From JABMMZ01 sp964505065 (GTDB lineage Bacteria > Bacteroidota > Bacteroidia > NS11-12g > UBA955): a stretch of 64,000 nt of DNA. Made by a program: the position numbers and the translations under genes. Within the stretch, counting starts at the first letter, position 1. Each line of letters starts with the position of its first letter. The DNA lies in NCBI GenBank assembly GCA_964505065.1, contig CAZDGF010000004.1:1-64000 (forward strand), read 5' to 3'. The notes under the pieces are model-generated. The model was not told the DNA's origin. It made no database searches and worked only from the letters and a program-made list of their open reading frames with translations. Positions 8,606 through 17,772 of this stretch are shown piece after piece.

Positions 8606-8988
8606 ACCAATTCAAATCCAATATCGCCATAGAAGAAACAGCAGCTAAAACACCTGTAAACCCCAATGCTGACGAAGCTTTGAAAAAAGCCAGCGAGTTT
8701 ACATTTTTTTTACCAAAAGAAGCTTTAACAAAGGCTGTGCCCGCCATTGTTATGGGTGTAATTGTGGCTATTATTTATATTGCCTTATCTCATTTTCATA
8801 CAAAAAGCCTTAAACGCAAAGCCGATTTAAAAAATGAATTGAACGAATTGCGCTCGGAATATATTACAGTAAAAAGTAGCTTAATGAAAAAAAGCAGCCA
8901 AAGCGAAGTGGCTAAAGATTTACAAATGCAAGGCGTGGTAGAACTTAGAACACCGCCCAATATTATTATAAAAGACAAGAAAAAGTGA
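8602..8988 (+). CDS. ftsL: FtsL-like cell division protein
   Basis: The 128-residue protein has a cytoplasmic tail of about 47 residues, one membrane span (PAIVMGVIVAIIYIALSHF, about 48-66) and a periplasmic heptad-like coiled coil (KADLKNELNELRSEYITVKS). This is the bitopic layout of FtsL, which forms a subcomplex with FtsB and FtsQ and helps activate FtsW/FtsI. The position between rsmH and ftsI is the conserved ftsL slot. The sequence resembles the Bacteroidota FtsL-like family rather than E. coli FtsL. The TTG start overlaps the rsmH stop (TTGA), and the stop overlaps the GTG of ftsI (GTGA), so translation is probably coupled on both sides. Confidence 0.85.
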   Translation: MNQFKSNIAIEETAAKTPVNPNADEALKKASEFTFFLPKEALTKAVPAIVMGVIVAIIYIALSHFHTKSLKRKADLKNELNELRSEYITVKSSLMKKSSQSEVAKDLQMQGVVELRTPPNIIIKDKKK

Positions 8989-11087
8989 ATTTAAAAAAAG
9001 CCATATTGTTGCGTTCGTGGATTGCCTTTATCATGGTATTGGTATTGGCTTTTAGCATTGTATGGCAAATTATAGATTTACAATTTACCCAAAAAGAAAA
9101 ATACTTAGCCATAAGTAGAGAAAAAACCACCAAAATGAGAGAAATTCAAGCCTCTCGTGGTAATATTTATGCAGATGATGGCAGCCTTTTAGCTACCAGT
9201 ATTCCTAAATACGAGGTGCGTATGGATACCCATGTAGAAACCGTAACCAATGAGTATTTTAAAGCCAATGTAGATAGCCTTGCTTGGTATTTAGCCAATA
9301 CTTTTATGGATAAAACACAGGCAGAATGGCGAAGATATTTGATAGAAGCAAGAGCCAGAAAAGATGGATATTTATTGATAAAACGTGATGTTGACTATGT
9401 TGTAACCAAAGCTATGAGCCATTTTCCTATTTTTAATTTGGGTAAATTTAAAGGTGGTTTTATAACGATTGAAAAAAATAAACGTGAAATTCCTTTTGGG
9501 CAATTGGCTTTCAGAACCATTGGCTATACAAATTCTACAGGTATAAAAATTGGCTTGGAAGGTGCTTATGATACGCTTTTAACAGGCAGCAGCGGACAGC
9601 GTTTAGAAAGAAGAATAAATGGTGGTGTATGGAAACCAGTAAATAACGATGCCGCTTTAGAACCTCGTAATGGTTTTGATGTATATACTACCATAGATAT
9701 TAATACCCAAGATGTGGCAGAAAATGCTTTGAAACAATGTTTAATTAATAACAATGCCGACCATGGTTGCGCTATTTTAATGGAGGTAAAAACAGGTGCT
9801 ATAAAAGCAATAGCCAATTTAAAACGTACTTCAGAAGGTGTGTATGAAGAGGCTGAAAACTACGCTATCAATGAGTTTTCCGACCCAGGTTCTACCTTTA
9901 AGCTTGTAAGCGCTTTGGCATTATTAGAGGATAAATTTGTAAAACTAAATGATACCATAGATATAGAATGGGGCAAAACAACTTTTGGACCATTAACCAT
10001 GGTAGATGCGCATGCTTCAGCATTTAAAAAAATCTCTTTTCAACATGTATTTGAAAATAGTAGCAACGTAGGTATTGCAAAATCTGTAAATAAATTTTAT
10101 AAAAACAACCCTGAAAAATATTTGCAATATGCCTACAATTTAGGTTTAAATAAAGCTTTACCTTTTGATATCAAATCATCAAAAAATCCAATATTAAGAG
10201 GAAGTAAAAGCAAGGAATGGAGCGGCACCTCACTACCATTTATGAGCATAGGTTACGAAATGGCTATTAGCAGCCTACAAATGCTTTCGGTTTACAATGC
10301 AGTAGCCAATAATGGCGTAATGGTAAAACCATATATTGTAAAAGAAGTAAAAGAATTTGGCAAGGTTATTCAAAAAAATGAAGTAACCATTTTAAATAAA
10401 AAAATATGTAGCGATGAAACTTTAAAACAGTTGCGCATACTGCTTGAGGGCGTTGTTGAAAATGGTACAGCTACCAATTTAAAAGGCTTGGCTTACAAAG
10501 TGGCTGGTAAAACAGGCACGGCTCAAATAGCTATGAATAATGGCTTTGATAAAAGTTCGCATAAGGCATCGTTTGTTGGCTATTTTCCTGCAAATAATCC
10601 GCAATATACATGTATGGTAGTTGTAAATGCGCCAAGCAATGGTGTGTATTATGGCGGTGCTGTAGCTGGTCCTGTTTTTAAAGAAATAGCCGATAAAGTG
10701 TATAGCACCAATATGGCTTTACATGCACCTATTGCTGCTGTTGATAAACCTGCAATTCCAAAGGTAAAAAATGGTAAAAGAGAAGATTTAAAAACAGTAT
10801 TAAATAAACTGAATGTGCCAAGTAATCAAGTAAAAGGCAATGCCGAAGGCGAGTGGGTAAAAGTAGGCTACGATGTGCAATCTATTAGCCTAAAAGAATT
10901 GCAAACCAATAAAAATACTGTGCCAGATGTAATGGGCATGGGGCTGCGAGATGCCATTTATTTATTAGAAAACAGAGGGCTAAAAGTAATTGTAGAAGGC
11001 TATGGATTGGTTAATTTTCAATCTTTAAATGTTGGAAGTACAATTCAAAAAGGAAGTTCAATAATTATAAAATTAAGTAATGGCTAA
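8985..11087 (+). CDS. ftsI: Septal peptidoglycan transpeptidase (PBP3/FtsI) with PASTA domain
   Basis: This is the class B penicillin-binding protein that crosslinks septal peptidoglycan. In 700 residues there is one N-terminal membrane span (about 12-31), a pedestal/dimerisation region with ASRGNIYADDG (about 56-66) and the transpeptidase domain. The active-site motifs are STFK (303-306, catalytic Ser303), SSN (359-361) and KTG (509-511). The last 60 residues (VPDVMGMGLRDAIYLLE onward) form a PASTA domain, as is common in Bacteroidota FtsI. The GTG start overlaps the ftsL stop. The final A of its TAA stop is the first base of the murE ATG. Confidence 0.95.
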   Translation: MNLKKAILLRSWIAFIMVLVLAFSIVWQIIDLQFTQKEKYLAISREKTTKMREIQASRGNIYADDGSLLATSIPKYEVRMDTHVETVTNEYFKANVDSLAWYLANTFMDKTQAEWRRYLIEARARKDGYLLIKRDVDYVVTKAMSHFPIFNLGKFKGGFITIEKNKREIPFGQLAFRTIGYTNSTGIKIGLEGAYDTLLTGSSGQRLERRINGGVWKPVNNDAALEPRNGFDVYTTIDINTQDVAENALKQCLINNNADHGCAILMEVKTGAIKAIANLKRTSEGVYEEAENYAINEFSDPGSTFKLVSALALLEDKFVKLNDTIDIEWGKTTFGPLTMVDAHASAFKKISFQHVFENSSNVGIAKSVNKFYKNNPEKYLQYAYNLGLNKALPFDIKSSKNPILRGSKSKEWSGTSLPFMSIGYEMAISSLQMLSVYNAVANNGVMVKPYIVKEVKEFGKVIQKNEVTILNKKICSDETLKQLRILLEGVVENGTATNLKGLAYKVAGKTGTAQIAMNNGFDKSSHKASFVGYFPANNPQYTCMVVVNAPSNGVYYGGAVAGPVFKEIADKVYSTNMALHAPIAAVDKPAIPKVKNGKREDLKTVLNKLNVPSNQVKGNAEGEWVKVGYDVQSISLKELQTNKNTVPDVMGMGLRDAIYLLENRGLKVIVEGYGLVNFQSLNVGSTIQKGSSIIIKLSNG

Positions 11088-12550
11088 TGTTTGTAAATGA
11101 ATTGATAAAACATATTGAAACAATCGGCATTTATGGCAATCAAAATGCTGTAGTTGAGAATCTTGAATTGGATTCGAGAAAAGCAATAGCCAATACCTTA
11201 TTTTTTGCTGTAAAAGGTACTACAACTGATGCGCATCAATATATTTCAAGTGTTATAGAACAAGGTGCAACCGCTATTGTATGCAGTACATTGCCAAATA
11301 ATTTGAACGACAATATTTGCTATATTTTAGTAAACGATGTACAGCAAACTGTTGGCTATGTAGCCTCTGCTTTTTATGGTTTTCCTTCTGAAAAAATGAA
11401 ACTTGTTGGCGTAACAGGTACAAATGGTAAAACTACTACAACTACTATGTTGTACCAATTATTTTCAGCATTGGGCAATACTTGTGGGCTTATAAGCACT
11501 GTCGAATATATGATAGGCAAAGAAACTTTTACAAGTACACATACAACGCCAAATCCTATTCGTATTAATGAGCTAATGGCTGAAATGGTTGAAAAAAATT
11601 GCAGCCATTGTTTTATGGAAGTAAGCTCGCATGCGGGGGTGCAAGGACGCATAAATGGACTTGAATTTGATGGTGCTATTTTTACCAATATTACCCACGA
11701 CCATTTAGATTACCACGGCACATTTGACAATTACATAAAAGCTAAAAAATTATTTTTCGATAAATTGCCTTCCGATGCTTTTGCATTAACCAATAAAGAT
11801 GATAAAAATGGCATGGTAATGCTGCAAAACACAAAGGCTTCTCGCTTTTCGTATGCTTTGCAATCTTCTGCCGATTTTCAATGTAAAATTATTGAAAATG
11901 ATTTTAATGGGTTATTGCTAAAAATAAACAACCAAGAAGCATGGTTTGGTATGGTAGGAAAGTTTAATGCTTACAATCTTTTGGCAGTGTATGGTACAGC
12001 ATTTTTACTGGGTATAAATGAAGATGAAATTTTAACCAAGCTTACGTTGTTAGGCAGGGTAAATGGCAGGTTTGAAGTTTATAAAAGCAGCAACAACATT
12101 GTAGGTATTGTAGATTATGCGCATACGCCCGATGCTTTGCAAAATGTGTTGGAAACCATTAACCATATTAGAACTAAAAATGAAAAACTGATAACCATAG
12201 TAGGTTGTGGTGGCGATAGAGATAAAACCAAACGCCCAACAATGGCAAAGGTTACAACCAATTTGAGCGATAAGGTAATTTTTACAAGCGATAATCCTCG
12301 CTCGGAAAATCCAGATAAAATTATTGAAGAAATGTACACGGGTGTAGAGCCAATAAATTTTAAAAAAACATTAAAAATTACCGATAGAAAAGAAGCCATA
12401 AAAACAGCTGTAATGATGAGTAATCCTAAAGATATTATTTTAATAGCTGGCAAAGGACACGAAACATACCAAGAAATAAATGGCGTAAAATATCCCTTTG
12501 ATGATAGAACCATTTTATTAGAAATATTTAAACAAATAGAAACAACATAA
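11087..12550 (+). CDS. murE: UDP-MurNAc-L-Ala-D-Glu:meso-diaminopimelate ligase
   Basis: MurE adds the third residue of the peptidoglycan stem peptide in the cytoplasm. The 487-residue protein has the Mur-ligase N-domain with LDSRK (about 28-32), the ATP-binding GVTGTNGKTTTT (about 108-119), the central HDHLDYHGTFDNY and the C-terminal domain with GCGGDRDKTKRP. The motif SDNPRSENP (about 401-409) contains DNPR, which in this family goes with meso-diaminopimelate rather than lysine, so the wall is predicted to be DAP-type. The start overlaps the ftsI stop by one base. A repeat-containing gap follows before mraY. murF, which often follows murE in Proteobacteria, is not in this cluster. Confidence 0.96.
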   Translation: MFVNELIKHIETIGIYGNQNAVVENLELDSRKAIANTLFFAVKGTTTDAHQYISSVIEQGATAIVCSTLPNNLNDNICYILVNDVQQTVGYVASAFYGFPSEKMKLVGVTGTNGKTTTTTMLYQLFSALGNTCGLISTVEYMIGKETFTSTHTTPNPIRINELMAEMVEKNCSHCFMEVSSHAGVQGRINGLEFDGAIFTNITHDHLDYHGTFDNYIKAKKLFFDKLPSDAFALTNKDDKNGMVMLQNTKASRFSYALQSSADFQCKIIENDFNGLLLKINNQEAWFGMVGKFNAYNLLAVYGTAFLLGINEDEILTKLTLLGRVNGRFEVYKSSNNIVGIVDYAHTPDALQNVLETINHIRTKNEKLITIVGCGGDRDKTKRPTMAKVTTNLSDKVIFTSDNPRSENPDKIIEEMYTGVEPINFKKTLKITDRKEAIKTAVMMSNPKDIILIAGKGHETYQEINGVKYPFDDRTILLEIFKQIETT

Positions 12551-12719
12551 CTTGAAAATAAACTATAAATTATAACCGAAGCCTTTAGCCCCCTCTCCAG
12601 AAAATAATCTGCCAATGTCCTTCTCCTTTGGAGAAGGTGCCCGAAGGGCGGATGAGGCAAAAGAAGGGGGTTGGGGGTGAGGCAAACAATCAACAATTTA
12701 ATCATTAGATAACAAAAAA
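12551..12719. repeat. Dispersed palindromic module between murE and mraY
   Basis: The 169-base gap has no gene. It holds the hairpin CCTTCTCCTTTGGAGAAGG (12619-12637), flanked by a CCCCCTCTCC segment on the left and GATGAGGCAAAAG and GGGTGAGGCAAA segments on the right. Related hairpins with the same TGAGGCAAA trailer are found in the murD-ftsW and ftsA-ftsZ gaps. This copy is the most divergent and also contains GCCCGAAGGGCGG. Confidence 0.75.
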
Positions 12720-13976
12720 ATGCTATACCATTTATTTACATATCTCGATAGCCAATACGATATTTCTGGTCTTGGTGTTTGGCGCTATTTAAGCTTTCGC
12801 TTTAGCTTAGCGGTAATATTGTCGTTGCTTATTTCGGCAGTATTTGGCAAGCGTTTAATCAATGCTTTGCATAGGCTACAAGTATCTGAAACTATTAGAG
12901 ATTTAGGCTTGCAAGGCGAAGAAAAAAAACGTGGCACACCTACAATGGGTGGCTTAATTATTATAAGTGCTATACTTATTCCTACGCTGCTTTTGGCAAG
13001 GCTTACCAATGTGTATGTGCTGCTAATGATAGCTGTAACAGTGCTTTGCGGTGCCATAGGGTTTATAGATGATTATATTAAAGTATTTAAAAAAGACAAA
13101 GCTGGCTTAAGCGGACGATACAAAATTATAGGACAAGTTATAGTGGGTTTAGTAGTTGGTTTAACTTTGTATTTTAATGAAGCAGTAGTTGTTACTAACC
13201 ATTATACATCTCAACAAGTAAAAGAACTTGGGTTAGATACCAATAAACTTAAAGTTAAAATTATTCAAAATGAAAGATATTACATGCAAGATGTAAAATC
13301 TACAGAAACCACCATTCCTTTTTTCAAACATTCAGAATTTGATTATTGCAGTATTGCCTCCATATTTGGGGCGGGCGCAAGTAAATATTGTTGGATAATT
13401 TATGTTTTAGTGGTTATTTTTATTATTACAGCAGTATCAAATGGCGCAAATATTACTGATGGTATTGATGGTTTAGCCGCAGGAACATCAAGTATCATAG
13501 GGCTTACATTGGGTGTTTTTGCTTTTGTTTCGGGCAATTTTATCATAGCCAAATATTTAAACATTATGTACATTCCCTTTTTGGGCGAATTGTTTGTATT
13601 TGCTGGTGCTTTTGTAGGAGCTTGCATTGGTTTTTTATGGTATAATAGCTATCCTGCACAAGTATTTATGGGCGACACAGGCAGCCTCACGCTTGGGGGT
13701 ATTATAGCAGCACTGGCAATTATAGTGCGTAAAGAGCTTTTAATTCCAATATTGTGTGGTATTTTTTTAGTAGAAAATTTGAGTGTTATGATACAAGTGG
13801 CTTACTTTAAATACACCAAGAAAAAGTATGGCGAAGGTCGAAGAATTTTCTTGATGTCGCCTCTACACCACCATTATCAAAAAAAGGGATTTCACGAAGC
13901 CAAAATTGTAACACGCTTTTGGATTATAGGTATTATACTGGCGGTTTTAACTTTCATTACATTAAAAATAAGATAA
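12720..13976 (+). CDS. mraY: Phospho-N-acetylmuramoyl-pentapeptide transferase
   Basis: MraY transfers phospho-MurNAc-pentapeptide to undecaprenyl phosphate, making lipid I at the inner membrane. The 418-residue polytopic protein carries the expected motifs: GTPTMGG near residue 75, DDYIKVFKKDKAGLSGRYK (about 117-135, metal/substrate Asp pair), NITDGIDGLAAG (about 246-257), FMGDTGSLTLGG and the SPLHHHYQKKG loop. It is longer than E. coli MraY (360) because of an extra segment of roughly 50-60 residues at about 165-215 (NHYTSQQVKELGLDTNKLKV), as in other Bacteroidota. The ATG at 12720 follows a repeat-bearing gap. Confidence 0.96.
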   Translation: MLYHLFTYLDSQYDISGLGVWRYLSFRFSLAVILSLLISAVFGKRLINALHRLQVSETIRDLGLQGEEKKRGTPTMGGLIIISAILIPTLLLARLTNVYVLLMIAVTVLCGAIGFIDDYIKVFKKDKAGLSGRYKIIGQVIVGLVVGLTLYFNEAVVVTNHYTSQQVKELGLDTNKLKVKIIQNERYYMQDVKSTETTIPFFKHSEFDYCSIASIFGAGASKYCWIIYVLVVIFIITAVSNGANITDGIDGLAAGTSSIIGLTLGVFAFVSGNFIIAKYLNIMYIPFLGELFVFAGAFVGACIGFLWYNSYPAQVFMGDTGSLTLGGIIAALAIIVRKELLIPILCGIFLVENLSVMIQVAYFKYTKKKYGEGRRIFLMSPLHHHYQKKGFHEAKIVTRFWIIGIILAVLTFITLKIR

Positions 13977-13982
13977 TAAATA

Positions 13983-15344
13983 TTGAGTAAAAAAATTGCA
14001 ATATTAGGTGCTGGCGAAAGTGGAACTGGATGTGCTGTATTAGCTATCCAAAAAGGCTTTTCTGTATTTGTTTCCGATATGGGAACAATAAAGGAAAAAT
14101 ATGCTTTAGAATTAGAAAATTTAGGCATACGATATGAGCAAAATCAACATACAGAATATGAAATTTTAAATGCTGATGAAATAATAAAAAGTCCTGGTAT
14201 TCCTGATACTGCTCCCATAGTTAAAAAAGCAATTGAAAAGAATATTCCAATTATTTCCGAAATAGAATTTGCAAGTAGATACACAGAAGCTAAACACGTA
14301 GGTATTACGGGAACAAATGGCAAAACAACAACTACAATGTTATGCTATCATATTTTGCAAAAAGCAGGTTTTAATGTAGGCTTGGGTGGTAATATTGGCA
14401 AAAGCTATGCCCGCCAAGTAGCAGAAAATAATTACGATTATTATGTATTGGAATTGAGCAGTTTTCAATTGGATAATACCTATACTTTTCGCCCCAATAT
14501 TGCTATACTTTGCAATATTACTCCCGACCATTTAGACCGTTATAACTATCAATTTCAAAATTATATAGATTCTAAATTTCGCATAGCAATGAATCAAACC
14601 AAAGATGATTTTTTTATTTACTGTGCCGATGATGAAATTACAGTTGAAAATCTTTCAACACATAAAATTGATGCACAAAAATTGGCGTTTTCTGTAAAAC
14701 AAAATTTAGAAAAAGGAGCATTTGTCGCCAATAAAGAAATGCACCTAAAAGACAATACAAACAACAACCTAAACCCTAATACCAACTATTTAACCATGTT
14801 TACCAACGATTTTGCCCTAAGAGGCATGCACAACAGCTACAACAGTATGGCAGCAGCCATTGCCGCCAATGTTTTGAACATTAAAAAAGAAATTATTCGA
14901 GAAAGCCTAATGGACTTTCAGAATGTAGAACACCGCTTAGAGTATGTAGCCTCTGTGGGTGGTGTAGAATATATAAATGATAGCAAAGCCACCAATGTAA
15001 ATTCTACTTGGTATGCCTTAGAAAGTATGGAAAAGCCCATTGTATGGATAGTGGGCGGTGTAGATAAGGGCAATGATTACGCTGCGCTTTTGCCAATGGT
15101 AAAAGAAAAAGTAAAAGTAATTGTTTGCCTTGGAAACGACAATACTAAAATACATTCTGCCTTTGGCAAACACGTTGAATTAATGGTAAATACTGGCAGC
15201 GCACAGGAAGCGGTAAAAGTAGCGCAACGTTTTGCTGTAAAAGGCGATGTAGTGTTGCTTTCGCCAGCATGTGCAAGTTTCGATTTATTTGCCAATTATG
15301 AAGATAGAGGCTGGCAATTTAAAGCAGCAGTTAAGAACCTTTAA
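13983..15344 (+). CDS. murD: UDP-N-acetylmuramoyl-L-alanine--D-glutamate ligase
   Basis: MurD adds D-Glu to UDP-MurNAc-L-Ala. The 453-residue protein starts with TTG at 13983, six bases after the mraY stop; the next residues SKKIAILGAGESGTG form the N-terminal UDP-binding loop, which supports this start. Further motifs are the ATP-binding GITGTNGKTTTTML (about 104-117), CNITPDHLDRY (the Mur central His/Asp motif), EHRLEYV and INDSKATNVNSTWYALE (about 335-351) and LSPACASFDLFANYEDRG near the C-terminus. All match the family. It is followed by a repeat-rich gap before ftsW. Confidence 0.96.
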   Translation: MSKKIAILGAGESGTGCAVLAIQKGFSVFVSDMGTIKEKYALELENLGIRYEQNQHTEYEILNADEIIKSPGIPDTAPIVKKAIEKNIPIISEIEFASRYTEAKHVGITGTNGKTTTTMLCYHILQKAGFNVGLGGNIGKSYARQVAENNYDYYVLELSSFQLDNTYTFRPNIAILCNITPDHLDRYNYQFQNYIDSKFRIAMNQTKDDFFIYCADDEITVENLSTHKIDAQKLAFSVKQNLEKGAFVANKEMHLKDNTNNNLNPNTNYLTMFTNDFALRGMHNSYNSMAAAIAANVLNIKKEIIRESLMDFQNVEHRLEYVASVGGVEYINDSKATNVNSTWYALESMEKPIVWIVGGVDKGNDYAALLPMVKEKVKVIVCLGNDNTKIHSAFGKHVELMVNTGSAQEAVKVAQRFAVKGDVVLLSPACASFDLFANYEDRGWQFKAAVKNL

Positions 15345-15527
15345 TAAAGTTGGCAAAAGAAAGTTAGCAAACATTAAATTAGCAGTTGGCAAAAAAGAAA
15401 ACCAAAATATGAATAATAAAAAGCTTTGCGTCTTTGCGTGAAATAAAAATAAAAAAAAGCATCTCCCAAAAGTCCCTCTCCTGTGGAGAGGGATTTAGGG
15501 TGAGGCAAAATAGGGATAGGATACAAA
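15345..15527. repeat. Dispersed repeat modules between murD and ftsW
   Basis: The 183-base gap contains three modules in a row: AGCAGTTGGCAAAA (about 15381), CTTTGCGTCTTTGCGTGA (about 15423-15440) and the palindrome TCCCTCTCCTGTGGAGAGGGA (15473-15493) followed by TTTAGGGTGAGGCAAAA. The same three modules recur in the ftsA-ftsZ gap at 21276-21623. No reading frame is apparent. Confidence 0.8.
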
Positions 15528-16700
15528 ATGAAAATAGGAAAACTAACATTTAGGGGTGATTCGTATATATGGTTTGCAATTATTTGCTTATCATTATTGG
15601 GCTTGTTGGCGGTGTATAGCTCTACAGGTTCTATTGCTTTTAGAAAACAAGGTGGCAATACAGAATACTATTTATTCAAACAAGCATTGTTTTTATTTGG
15701 CGGTTTTTTTCTTATGTATTTTTTTCATCTGCTCGATTATAAATATTTTTCAAGAATAGCCCAGTTTGCAGTGTTTATAGCAGTTCCTTTGCTTATCGCT
15801 ACCCTTGTTTTTGGTAACGACCATAACAATGCAAAACGTACCATAACACTTTTAGGTATTACATTTCAAGCAAGCGATTTTGCAAAATTTGCTATCATAA
15901 TGTTCATAGCTCGGTATTTATCTAAAAATCAAGAAGAGCTAAATTCTTGGAAAGGTTTTGGTGTAATTTTAGCTTGGATTTGCGCTATATGTTTTTTAAT
16001 CATGCCAGAAAATTTAAGCACCTCAATGGTCTTGTTTTTTACTTGTAGTTTATTGTTATTTATAGGCAATGCAAGGTTAAAACACTTATTGGCATTAGCT
16101 GGTGTATTTGCTATTTTAGGGTTAATAGCATTTACTGTGTTAAAAAAAGCACCCGATAGTATGTTGCCAGGCAGGGCAGCCACTTGGAAAGCACGGTTAG
16201 AAAATTTTTCATCGGATAGTGCGGAGGAGCAATACCAAACCGTACAAGCTAAAATTGCTGTTGTATCGGGCGGAGTTATGGGAAAAGGACCAGGCAAAGG
16301 TGAGCAAAGTGCATATCTACCAGAGGCTTATTCCGATTATATTTTTGCTTCTATTATTGAAGAATATGGTTTGTTTGGGGCAATAATTACCATTGTACTT
16401 TATTTGTTAATTTTATACAGAACAATTCGTATTGTGTTAAAAAGTCCAAAAGCTTTTGGTGCATTATTGGCATTGGGTTTGGCATTTAGTTTAGTGCTTC
16501 AAGCCTTAATACACATGGCAGTATCAACAAGTTTATTTCCTGTAACAGGTTTAACATTGCCTTTAATAAGCAATGGCGGCACAAGTTTGCTATTTACAAG
16601 TGCCGCATTTGGTGTATTGTTAAGTGTTAGTAGAACAATAGAAGAACAAGATTTGCCTAAAGAAAGTTCAGAGAAAGGAGAGCAAATTGAAGTTGCATAG
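15528..16700 (+). CDS. ftsW: Septal peptidoglycan glycosyltransferase / lipid II polymerase FtsW
   Basis: The 390-residue SEDS-family membrane protein has about ten hydrophobic spans. Family motifs are LLAVYSSTGSIAFR near residue 25, RTITLLGITFQASDFAKFA (about 105-123, including the QASDFAK loop), PGRAATWKARLENF and SIIEEYGLFGAI (the conserved Glu loop) and GLTLPLISNGGTSLLF (about 345-360). FtsW polymerises lipid II at the septum together with the class B PBP encoded at 8985-11087. The last 14 bases overlap the murG start, so the pair is coupled. Confidence 0.95.
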   Translation: MKIGKLTFRGDSYIWFAIICLSLLGLLAVYSSTGSIAFRKQGGNTEYYLFKQALFLFGGFFLMYFFHLLDYKYFSRIAQFAVFIAVPLLIATLVFGNDHNNAKRTITLLGITFQASDFAKFAIIMFIARYLSKNQEELNSWKGFGVILAWICAICFLIMPENLSTSMVLFFTCSLLLFIGNARLKHLLALAGVFAILGLIAFTVLKKAPDSMLPGRAATWKARLENFSSDSAEEQYQTVQAKIAVVSGGVMGKGPGKGEQSAYLPEAYSDYIFASIIEEYGLFGAIITIVLYLLILYRTIRIVLKSPKAFGALLALGLAFSLVLQALIHMAVSTSLFPVTGLTLPLISNGGTSLLFTSAAFGVLLSVSRTIEEQDLPKESSEKGEQIEVA

Positions 16701-17772
16701 AGTAATAATATCAGGTGGTGGCACAGGGGGACACATTTTTCCTGCTGTGGCTATTGCCAATAAAATAAAAAGCCGTTACCCGAATGCTGAAATTTTATTT
16801 ATAGGCGCACAAGGCAGAATGGAAATGGAAAAAGTGCCTGCGGCTGGTTATAAAATTATAGGCTTACCTATTGCAGGTTTGCAAAGAAGATTGACATTTT
16901 CTAATTTTTTAGTGCCTTTCAAGTTGTTAAAAAGTATTTTAAAAGCTAAAAAAATAGTTAAAGAATTTAAACCCCAAGTAGTTATAGGTGTAGGCGGATA
17001 TGCAAGTGCAGCGGTGCTTTATGCAGCATCAAGCAAAAATATTCCGTGTTTAATACAAGAGCAAAACTCGTATGCAGGGCTTACCAATAAATGGCTAAGC
17101 AAGAAAGTTAAAACTATTTGCGTGGCTTATGAGGGTATGGAAAAATTCTTTCCAAAAGAAAAAATAATTATAACTGGTAATCCTGTGCGAGCAGAAATTG
17201 CAGAAGCTAAAAATATAAATCAACAAGATGCAAAAAAACAATTGGGTTTTGATGAAAATACACCATTGATATTAAGTATTGGCGGTAGTTTGGGGGCAAG
17301 AACAATCAATAAAAGTATTCAACAAAAAATTAATTTATTTACAGAAAATAATATCCAATTGCTATGGCAAACAGGAAAAAATTTTGAAGCCAATACACAA
17401 AATATTAAGAATATAAAAGCACAAACATTTATTCAAGATATGGCAATGGCTTATGCCGCTGCCGATGTTATTGTTTCAAGATCTGGGGCTATTTCCATAA
17501 GTGAATTAACTTTGGTAGGAAAGCCATGTATTCTTGTGCCTTCGCCTAATGTTTCCGAAGACCACCAAACAAAAAATGCAATGGCGTTAGTAAATCAAAA
17601 AGCAGCTATTTTAGTAAAAGACAATGAAGCTGAAAATATTATAGTAGAAAAAGCCATTGATTTAATACAAAATAAAACCTTAAAAACGCAGTTGGCAACG
17701 CAAATAAAAACGCTTGCAAAACCAAATGCTTTAAAAGATATTGTAAACCAAATAGAAGCTTTAATTGTATGA
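16687..17772 (+). CDS. murG: UDP-GlcNAc:lipid I N-acetylglucosaminyltransferase
   Basis: MurG converts lipid I to lipid II on the inner face of the membrane. The 361-residue GT28 protein begins at TTG 16687 (a second TTG at 16693 is possible) and runs straight into VIISGGGTGGHIFPA, the N-terminal substrate loop. Other motifs are VGVGGYASAAVLYAA, LIQEQNSYAGLTNK, ILSIGGSLGARTIN (about 196-209) and VIVSRSGAISISELTLVGKP (about 258-277, UDP-GlcNAc site). It overlaps ftsW by 14 bases and its TGA stop overlaps the murC start as ATGA. Confidence 0.96.
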   Translation: MKLHRVIISGGGTGGHIFPAVAIANKIKSRYPNAEILFIGAQGRMEMEKVPAAGYKIIGLPIAGLQRRLTFSNFLVPFKLLKSILKAKKIVKEFKPQVVIGVGGYASAAVLYAASSKNIPCLIQEQNSYAGLTNKWLSKKVKTICVAYEGMEKFFPKEKIIITGNPVRAEIAEAKNINQQDAKKQLGFDENTPLILSIGGSLGARTINKSIQQKINLFTENNIQLLWQTGKNFEANTQNIKNIKAQTFIQDMAMAYAAADVIVSRSGAISISELTLVGKPCILVPSPNVSEDHQTKNAMALVNQKAAILVKDNEAENIIVEKAIDLIQNKTLKTQLATQIKTLAKPNALKDIVNQIEALIV